Shown piece after piece: positions 1-4,245 of a DNA stretch of 5,370 bases. The position numbers were made by a program, and so were the translations under genes. Position 1 is the stretch's first letter; every line of letters begins with the position of its first letter. The notes beneath the pieces were generated by a model that was not told the DNA's origin, searched no databases, and saw only the letters and a list, made by a program, of their open reading frames with translations. Origin of the DNA: CAYUIS01 sp964444825 (GTDB taxonomy: Bacteria; Chloroflexota; Anaerolineae; B4-G1); assembly GCA_964444825.1 (NCBI GenBank), contig CAYUIS010000208.1, positions 1 through 5,370 of the forward strand, written 5' to 3'.

Positions 1-908
1 ATCAGGTGAAACGAGATCGCAAGTTGAAACGGGAGCTTGAGCGTTCCCTGTCTCAGGCCATCCCGCATCTCCTCCCGAGTAAACCAGCGGGCATCCTCCA
101 GTTCGTCCTCACCAATTCGGATCGCCTCGCTCCCAGCCTGCGCGAGAAATCCCAACATCAGAGAACTTGGAAACGGCCAGGGCTGCGACGCAAAGTAATG
201 CCCCTCTTTCACCTTGACCCCAGTCTCCTCCTCCACCTCCCGGATCACGGCCCCCTCCAGGCTCTCGCCCGGTTCCACAAATCCGGCGATGGTCGAATAC
301 CGACCTGTCGCCCAATCCGGTTTTCGTCCCAACAGACACCGATCACCTGATGTGACGAGAACGATAATCGCCGGATCCAGACGCGGAAAATGCTGCCGAC
401 CACACGCCTCGTCCGTACAGACGCGCACGTGACCGCCCTCAATGCTCATCGTCGGACTGCCGCAATTCCCGCAGAAGCGATTGTGGTGATGCCAATGGAT
501 CATTGCTTTGGCATAGGCTAGCAGAGCACAATCCTCCTCGCTGAGCGAGTCGGCCATGCGCCTCAGATCGCAGAACTGGCCATATGCCGCCAAGTCAGCG
601 GGCGGCGAATCCCCCTCAGCGGGCACGTCGAGGGCGAAATAGGCCCTATCATCACTTAGCCCCAGCAGAGCGATCAACTCCGCCCGATGGACCAGATCCT
701 GCACGTCGCGGGGCGGGAGCAGGATGGGCCTGGCGCCCTCGCCGACCGCAAAGAGGTTCTTTGACCGCCACACCAGGACGAAGCGTGTGTTGTCGTCCTC
801 CAATCGGGCCGCAAGCCACTCTCCATCCCGGCGCTTGTCGGTGACACGATCCACACCACGCGCTGTAAAATGGTTCAACGAAGAACCCTTTTTGTCAGTC
901 ATCTTCAT
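1..908 (-). CDS. nudC: NADH pyrophosphatase / NAD-cap hydrolase, NudC family (C-terminus off the left edge)
   Basis: Translation from the ATG at 908 gives 302 open residues that continue past base 1. The family cleaves NAD(H) to NMN(H) plus AMP and, in E. coli, removes the NAD cap from RNA 5' ends. Seen in the sequence: an N-terminal domain (about 1-135), a four-cysteine zinc ribbon (C146, C149, C164, C169), a perfect Nudix box from G209 to V231 with metal-binding glutamates E224, E227 and E228, and the NudC-specific SQPWPFPSS motif at 241-249, which separates it from other Nudix enzymes. By comparison with E. coli NudC only a short tail should be missing. It starts 9 nt after the asd stop, so it is probably the third gene of the same transcript. 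A TGA lies just upstream in frame, so 908 is the earliest ATG; a second ATG at 902 is possible. Neither has a clear Shine-Dalgarno, which suggests coupling to asd translation. Confidence 0.95.
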   Translation of the reverse strand, partial: MKMTDKKGSSLNHFTARGVDRVTDKRRDGEWLAARLEDDNTRFVLVWRSKNLFAVGEGARPILLPPRDVQDLVHRAELIALLGLSDDRAYFALDVPAEGDSPPADLAAYGQFCDLRRMADSLSEEDCALLAYAKAMIHWHHHNRFCGNCGSPTMSIEGGHVRVCTDEACGRQHFPRLDPAIIVLVTSGDRCLLGRKPDWATGRYSTIAGFVEPGESLEGAVIREVEEETGVKVKEGHYFASQPWPFPSSLMLGFLAQAGSEAIRIGEDELEDARWFTREEMRDGLRQGTLKLPFQLAISFHL

Positions 909-917
909 CAGTCACTT

Positions 918-1970
918 TTATCTTACATACCCCGAGGCAACGAGCAGTTCGGCGTTCAAGATCGAGCCGCTGGCTGCACCACGCAGCGTGTTGTGGGAGA
1001 CACTGACCAAACGTAGATCCAGCAGCGGACAGTCCCGTACCCGGCCCACGGTCACCGCCATCCCTCCCCCGGCATCCCGGTCCCGGCGGGGCTGAGGTCG
1101 GTTTGGCTCCGGGCGCACGAGAATAGGAAACTCTGGCGCGCTGGGCAACTGGCGGACCACGTCGGGGCCGCGGAAGCCTAGCAGCGCGGCCACTGCATCA
1201 TCGGCCGTCACTGGCTTTTCGAAACCTAGCGACAGGCAAACGGTGTGACCGTCGAGCACCGGCACTCGGTTGGCCTGGGCACTGACAGCGATGTCTGCCG
1301 CCAAGCGCCTGCCCTCTACCATGTGCCCCAGCAGCAGCCGTGTCTCCGCCTCGATCTTTTCCTCCTCGCCAGGAATATAGGGCACGACATTGTCCAGAAT
1401 ATCGAGCGAGGCGACACCCGGATAGCCCGCCCCGGAGATGGCCTGCATAGAAACAGCAAAAACCCGCCTGAGGCCAAAAGCTTCGTCCAACGGCTTGAGT
1501 GGCATCACGATCCCGGTAACGGTGCAATTGGGACTGGTGACGATGAGACCTTCCCAGCCAAACTGGGCCTGCTGACCGGGGATCATCGTTATGTGATCGG
1601 CGTTGATCTCTGGAATCAGGAGCGGCACGCCCGGCTCCTCCCGGTACGCTGAGGCGTTCGAGCAAACGGCGTAGCCCGCCTGCGCAAACACTGGCTCGAT
1701 CTCGTGGGCGGCAGAGGACGGCAACGCTGAAAAGACGATCTTGGCCGGGAGGTCCGGCTCCAGCGGCTGCACGATCATCTCCCCGATCCACGCTGGCGGA
1801 TCACCGGGGATGACCCAGTTGGCCGCTTCGGCATAGGGACGACCCGCGCTCCGCTCAGAGGCCGCCACTGCCGAGACCTCGAACCAGGGATGATCGGCCA
1901 GAAGTTGAATAAAGCGCTGACCAACGGCACCGGTCGCGCCCAACACCGCCACGGGGATTTTATCCGCCAT
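918..1970 (-). CDS. asd: aspartate-semialdehyde dehydrogenase, archaeal/fungal-type
   Basis: Complete 350-aa enzyme that reduces aspartyl-4-phosphate with NADPH to aspartate-4-semialdehyde, the branch point to homoserine (Thr, Met) and to lysine/diaminopimelate. The Rossmann glycine-rich loop GATGAVGQRF is at 11-20. The catalytic cysteine is C149 in SPNCTVTG, and the likely acid/base histidine is H242 in VLDGHT. The C-terminal block RPQPRRDRDAGGGMAVTVGR (291-310), followed by HNTLRGAA (326-333), is characteristic of the archaeal/yeast branch rather than the classical E. coli Asd. The start ATG overlaps the end of the aspartate kinase gene by 11 nt, and its very strong ribosome binding site lies inside that gene. 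The two enzymes catalyse successive steps, so translational coupling makes sense. No frameshift or missing key residue is seen. Confidence 0.97.
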   Translation of the reverse strand: MADKIPVAVLGATGAVGQRFIQLLADHPWFEVSAVAASERSAGRPYAEAANWVIPGDPPAWIGEMIVQPLEPDLPAKIVFSALPSSAAHEIEPVFAQAGYAVCSNASAYREEPGVPLLIPEINADHITMIPGQQAQFGWEGLIVTSPNCTVTGIVMPLKPLDEAFGLRRVFAVSMQAISGAGYPGVASLDILDNVVPYIPGEEEKIEAETRLLLGHMVEGRRLAADIAVSAQANRVPVLDGHTVCLSLGFEKPVTADDAVAALLGFRGPDVVRQLPSAPEFPILVRPEPNRPQPRRDRDAGGGMAVTVGRVRDCPLLDLRLVSVSHNTLRGAASGSILNAELLVASGYVR

Positions 1971-3372
1971 TGAGAATCACCTCCTTGTGAATTGCCTGCA
2001 CTCCCTCACCCGCTTCATCAGCACCGACTACCAACGAAATGCTGCACTCCGAAGAGCCCTGAGCGATGGCGATGACGTTGATACCGTACTGCCCCAGCGC
2101 GCCAAACAGGCGCGCGGCAACACCTGGGGTGCCCCGCATTCCCGCACCTACGGCGGTCACGATCACCACGTCATCCAGCGACCAGACCCGGTCCACGTCC
2201 TGGCGGGTCAGCTCCAACGCCATCTCCTCCTCGATGGCGCGTATCACCTGTCCCGCCACATCCATCGGGATGACAAAACAGATGGACTGCTCCGACGACG
2301 CCTGAGAGATCATCAGCACGCTGGCCCCCTGGCTGGCCACAGCGGCAAAGGTGCGGGCGGCGATACCAGGTACTCCCATCATGCCCCGGCCCTCGACGGT
2401 GACCATACTGAGCCCCGTTATCGCCGTGACAGCTTTGACGGTACCCAATGTGTTCTCCGGCTCGCGAACGATGCGGGTGCCAGGGAGAGTGGGATTGAAG
2501 GTGTTCTTGACCCATAGGGGAATCCCACGGTCGATGACCGGTCGGATGGTGCGTGGATGCAAGACCTTGGCCCCAAAGTAAGCCAACTCCCCCACCTCGC
2601 TGTAGGACAGTACGGGTATCACCTGAGCATCCGGCACAATGCGGGGATCAGCCGTCATCACTCCATCCACATCGGTCCAGGTCCAAACCTCGTCAGCATC
2701 AAGGCAGTCACCCAGGATGGCCGCGCTATAGTCACTGCCACCCCGCCCCAGCGTCGTCGTCACCCCCTCCTCAGTAGCTCCGATAAAGCCTGTGACGATA
2801 GGGATGATTCCGTCATCCAGGAGCGGTATCAATCGAGCGGAGACCCGATGTCGAGTAGCGTCCATCAGTGGCGCCGCGTTCTGGAAAGTGTCGTCGGTGA
2901 CGATCAACTCCGTGGCGTCCACTGCCTGGCTACCGATTCCCCTCTGGCGCAACAAAGCGGCCAGGACGCGCGCGTTGATCCGCTCGCCCAGTGAGGTCAC
3001 AGCGTCCATCGCCCGGGCGGTGACTTCGCCCAGAACGTGGATGCTACGGCAGAAGGCGTCAAACTCGTCCAGGTACTCGTCCACAGTGGTCAATAGTTGA
3101 GCGCGCTCACCATCTTGGGGCAGCAACTCATCCACGACCCGGTAGTGACGGGATCGCAAGTCCGTGACGATGGCGCGATAGCTTCGATCATCGCCAGACT
3201 GAGCGGCCAATGCACCCTGGGTCAATGCATCCGTCACGCCACTCATTGCCGACACCACCACGACCAAACGGTCCCATCCCTGTGCTTGTTCCAGCACGAT
3301 GTCTGCCGCTCGTCCGAGAGCCTCGGCGTTGCCAACTGAGGTACCACCGAACTTAACCACCAACGTAGTCAT
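1960..3372 (-). CDS. lysC: aspartate kinase, monofunctional, with two C-terminal ACT domains
   Basis: Complete 470-aa enzyme that phosphorylates aspartate with ATP, the committed step of the aspartate family pathway. The amino-acid kinase domain (about 1-300) starts with KFGGTSV (7-13), has SLGERI at 127-132 and GFIG at 195-198, then the substrate/nucleotide motifs GRGGSDYSA (209-217) and WTDVDGVMTADPR (232-244). Two ACT domains follow (about 322-395 and 402-468), each with a Ser-Ser-Glu element (QASSEQSI, QGSSECSI), so allosteric feedback by an end-product amino acid is expected. The length and the ACT pattern resemble the kinase half of ThrA-type proteins, but there is no homoserine dehydrogenase domain. 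The reading frame stays open upstream to 3609, but that part is the T-box leader; the ATG at 3372 is chosen because KFGGTSV normally lies within ten residues of the start and GGAGGG precedes it. lysC is a generic symbol here; whether Thr or Lys inhibits it cannot be read directly. Confidence 0.96.
   Translation of the reverse strand: MTTLVVKFGGTSVGNAEALGRAADIVLEQAQGWDRLVVVVSAMSGVTDALTQGALAAQSGDDRSYRAIVTDLRSRHYRVVDELLPQDGERAQLLTTVDEYLDEFDAFCRSIHVLGEVTARAMDAVTSLGERINARVLAALLRQRGIGSQAVDATELIVTDDTFQNAAPLMDATRHRVSARLIPLLDDGIIPIVTGFIGATEEGVTTTLGRGGSDYSAAILGDCLDADEVWTWTDVDGVMTADPRIVPDAQVIPVLSYSEVGELAYFGAKVLHPRTIRPVIDRGIPLWVKNTFNPTLPGTRIVREPENTLGTVKAVTAITGLSMVTVEGRGMMGVPGIAARTFAAVASQGASVLMISQASSEQSICFVIPMDVAGQVIRAIEEEMALELTRQDVDRVWSLDDVVIVTAVGAGMRGTPGVAARLFGALGQYGINVIAIAQGSSECSISLVVGADEAGEGVQAIHKEVILNGG
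1976..1986 (-). promoter_or_regulatory. full-length Shine-Dalgarno of asd, inside the aspartate kinase ORF
   Basis: On the minus strand the 11 bases AAGGAGGTGAT are a perfect complement of the canonical 16S rRNA 3' end. GGAGG ends 9 bases before the asd ATG, a normal spacing. The same bases encode Lys-Glu-Val-Ile near the C-terminus of aspartate kinase, so the site is read as codons and as a ribosome binding site. It fixes the asd start at 1970. Confidence 0.9.
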
Positions 3373-3376
3373 TTCA

Positions 3377-3382
3377 CCCTCC
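3377..3382 (-). promoter_or_regulatory. Shine-Dalgarno of aspartate kinase
   Basis: GGAGGG on the minus strand ends 4 bases before the ATG at 3372, and only 5 bases separate it from the last T of the leader terminator. This supports 3372 as the true start over the longer upstream reading frame and places translation immediately after the transcription-attenuation switch. Confidence 0.85.
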
Positions 3383-3387
3383 AATAC

Positions 3388-3418
3388 AAAAACCCCCGGC
3401 GCCCTGGGGCGCGGGGGT
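3388..3418 (-). terminator. rho-independent terminator of the T-box leader
   Basis: On the minus strand ACCCCC-GCGCC (3418-3408) pairs with GGCGC-(bulged C)-GGGGGT (3403-3392) around the loop CCAG, followed by a run of five T. This makes an 11-bp, very GC-rich hairpin with one bulge. It lies upstream of the aspartate kinase start, so it is an attenuator and not a gene-end terminator. Its 5' arm is shared with the antiterminator, so the two folds exclude each other. Confidence 0.92.
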
Positions 3419-3442
3419 CTCCCACGTGGTTCCACCCAAGTT

Positions 3443-3476
3443 TCACAGCGAATCAAAAAACAGCGACTTGCTGTGA
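3443..3476 (-). other. Stem III hairpin with an alternative terminator-like fold
   Basis: TCACAGC (3476-3470) pairs perfectly with GCTGTGA (3449-3443), giving the Stem III expected just before a T-box antiterminator. The enclosed bases contain a second GCTGT (3464-3460) followed by a run of T, so ACAGC-AAGTC-GCTGT-TTTTT can also form a small hairpin with a U-tract. The 5' arm can use only one partner at a time. Stem III is the likely role; the terminator-like alternative is speculative because its stem is only five pairs. Confidence 0.55.
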
Positions 3477-3617
3477 CGCTCTGCGGCGATAACGGGCCGT
3501 CCCGGCGTCCCATACTTTCACGCCTGCCGCTAAAGGGATTGTCGAATCCCCGCCTGGATCTGCCGATCCAGTCTGAGCAGAAGCAGATAACGCGATTTGA
3601 GGAACCCACTCCCGGGG

Positions 3618-3620
3618 GGT
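3618..3620 (-). promoter_or_regulatory. specifier codon of the T-box, read as ACC (Thr)
   Basis: The 3' side of the specifier loop reads GAAA-ACC-C before the lower helix CCCGG. In the B. subtilis glyQS leader the equivalent stretch is GAAA-GGC-A before the lower helix, so the same register gives ACC, for tRNA-Thr(GGU). The UGGA sequence in the T-box bulge predicts a U at tRNA position 73, which argues against tRNA-Asn (usually G73). The weak point is the base after the specifier, which is C where a purine is usual. Shifted registers would give AAC (Asn) or CCC (Pro). Confidence 0.65.
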
Positions 3621-3700
3621 TTTCCCACCCGTCCGGTCGAGGAGGCTTTCAGCCCACGACCTCCCCTCTCTTGGACCTTCTCTGGGTAGTACTCGTCCCG

Positions 3701-3714
3701 GTCAAAGCTTTGAC
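3701..3714. repeat. 14-bp perfect palindrome GTCAAAGCTTTGAC
   Basis: A perfect inverted repeat without a spacer lies about 16 bases downstream of the predicted start of the minus-strand transcript and overlaps the base of the T-box Stem I. It could be a DNA operator, or part of the lower Stem I. In the second case its GA (3703-3702) faces the GA at 3611-3610, which would suit the tandem G-A pairs of the kink-turn usually found there. A chance palindrome of this length is uncommon, but no function is proven. Confidence 0.4.
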
Positions 3715-3736
3715 GTGCGCTAGTTTTGCGCCCGGC

Positions 3737-3764
3737 ATTATACCATCCCCATCATATTTGGCAA
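3737..3764 (-). promoter_or_regulatory. sigma70-type promoter of the T-box/aspartate kinase operon
   Basis: On the minus strand a consensus -10 TATAAT (3742-3737) is preceded, after 16 bases, by TTGCCA (3764-3759), a 5/6 match to the -35 consensus. Transcription would start near 3730, just upstream of the T-box Stem I, which is where it should be. The leader is then about 360 nt. The -35 lies only 33 bases from the divergent archease start. Confidence 0.8.
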
Positions 3765-3796
3765 ACGCTCGCCTTTGTGGTAGGATGAAAATCAGG

Positions 3797-4210
3797 ATGA
3801 ACAACCACTCTCGTTTCGAGGAGGTCGAACACACTGCCGACATCGCCATCCGCGTGTGGGGCCGCGACTTGGCCGAGCTGTTCGCCAATGCCGCTTATGG
3901 AATGGCCTGCCAGTTGGGCGGCACGGATTCAGGGGATCAGAACATAGAGCAACTGGTCGAGATGGAGGCCTACGACACAGAGACGCTCCTCGTGTCCTGG
4001 CTCGGGGAGCTGCTCTACTTGAGCGAACGAGAGGAAAGCATATTCGCCGATTTCGAAATGCTAGAGATCACCCCAACCCGGCTGCGTGCCCTCGCCCGAG
4101 GCAGACCGATCGGGGAGCACAAACACCACATCAAGGCGGTGACTTTTAGCGATCTGGAGATCGTGCGCACACAAGCTGGCTACGAGACGATGATTGTGTT
4201 TGATGTGTAG
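3797..4210 (+). CDS. archease, RtcB-activating protein
   Basis: A 137-aa protein of the archease family, the usual size. Archease speeds the guanylylation of RtcB and broadens its NTP use, allowing multiple turnover of the RNA ligase. The family signature FEEVEHTADIAIRVWG is at 7-22, where D15 in HTAD is an expected metal-binding residue. GEHKHHIKAVT (107-117) matches the C-terminal family block, and D136 in the terminal FDV matches the conserved Asp near the end. Unusually, the KAVTYHDL element of relatives reads KAVTFSDL here, so the usual His is Ser118. The ATG at 3797 is preferred because AGGA at 3782-3785 lies at a usable, though long, distance of 11 bases; an ATG at 3785 in the same frame would add four residues but has no spaced ribosome binding site. 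It stands first in a two-gene operon with rtcB. Its own promoter is not clear. Confidence 0.93.
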   Translation: MNNHSRFEEVEHTADIAIRVWGRDLAELFANAAYGMACQLGGTDSGDQNIEQLVEMEAYDTETLLVSWLGELLYLSEREESIFADFEMLEITPTRLRALARGRPIGEHKHHIKAVTFSDLEIVRTQAGYETMIVFDV

Positions 4211-4245
4211 GATTTGGAACTTTCAGGCCGGCTGAGAGGTAAAAG

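Larger units (their letters stand above)
3388..3720 (-). ncRNA. T-box riboswitch leader, probably tRNA-Thr responsive
   Basis: This leader RNA binds a specific tRNA: uncharged tRNA stabilises the antiterminator and allows transcription of the aspartate kinase operon. The Stem I specifier loop is closed below by CCGGG/CCCGG (3701-3697 with 3616-3612) and above by CTACCC/GGGTGG (3689-3684 with 3630-3625). Its 5' side holds AGTA, and its 3' side GAAA followed by ACC. The distal arm has the AGAGAG bulge (3671-3666), a 7-bp helix (3666-3660 with 3645-3639) and a loop with GGCTGAAAG, close to the conserved T-loop module. Hairpins follow at 3571-3554 and 3550-3535, then a Stem III candidate at 3476-3443. 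The T-box motif GGGTGGAACCACG is at 3437-3425. The antiterminator pairs CTTGGG (3440-3435) with CCCAGG (3408-3403) and CGTGGG (3426-3421) with CCCGCG (3415-3410), leaving TGGAACC bulged for the tRNA 3' end. The T-box call is very secure; the threonine assignment is an inference. Confidence 0.95.

Noticed and set aside
1198..1791. Open frames overlapping asd in other frames
   Set aside because: asd is complete with all catalytic motifs in one frame, and the overlapping products resemble no known family.
3373..3609. Upstream extension of the aspartate kinase reading frame by 79 codons
   Set aside because: The extension covers the T-box antiterminator, terminator and ribosome binding site, and KFGGTSV would be displaced far from the N-terminus. 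The ATG at 3372 has a good Shine-Dalgarno.
3388..3720. Lysine riboswitch (L-box) or SAM riboswitch as explanation of the leader
   Set aside because: The motif GGGTGGAACCACG with a mutually exclusive antiterminator and terminator is the T-box signature; no lysine-riboswitch or SAM-riboswitch core was recognised.
3710..3744. Plus-strand archease promoter with TTGACG at 3710-3715 as -35
   Set aside because: Candidate -10 boxes (CATTAT at 3736, TATACC at 3739) would need spacers of 20 to 23 bases. The TATA here is the minus-strand -10 read backwards.
3299..3796. Plus-strand open frame joined to archease from further upstream
   Set aside because: The upstream part is antisense to lysC and its leader and has no resemblance to archease; the family signature begins only at about 3815.
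4211..4245. Terminator between archease and rtcB
   Set aside because: The 35-base gap has no hairpin followed by a T-run; it holds only the rtcB ribosome binding site.
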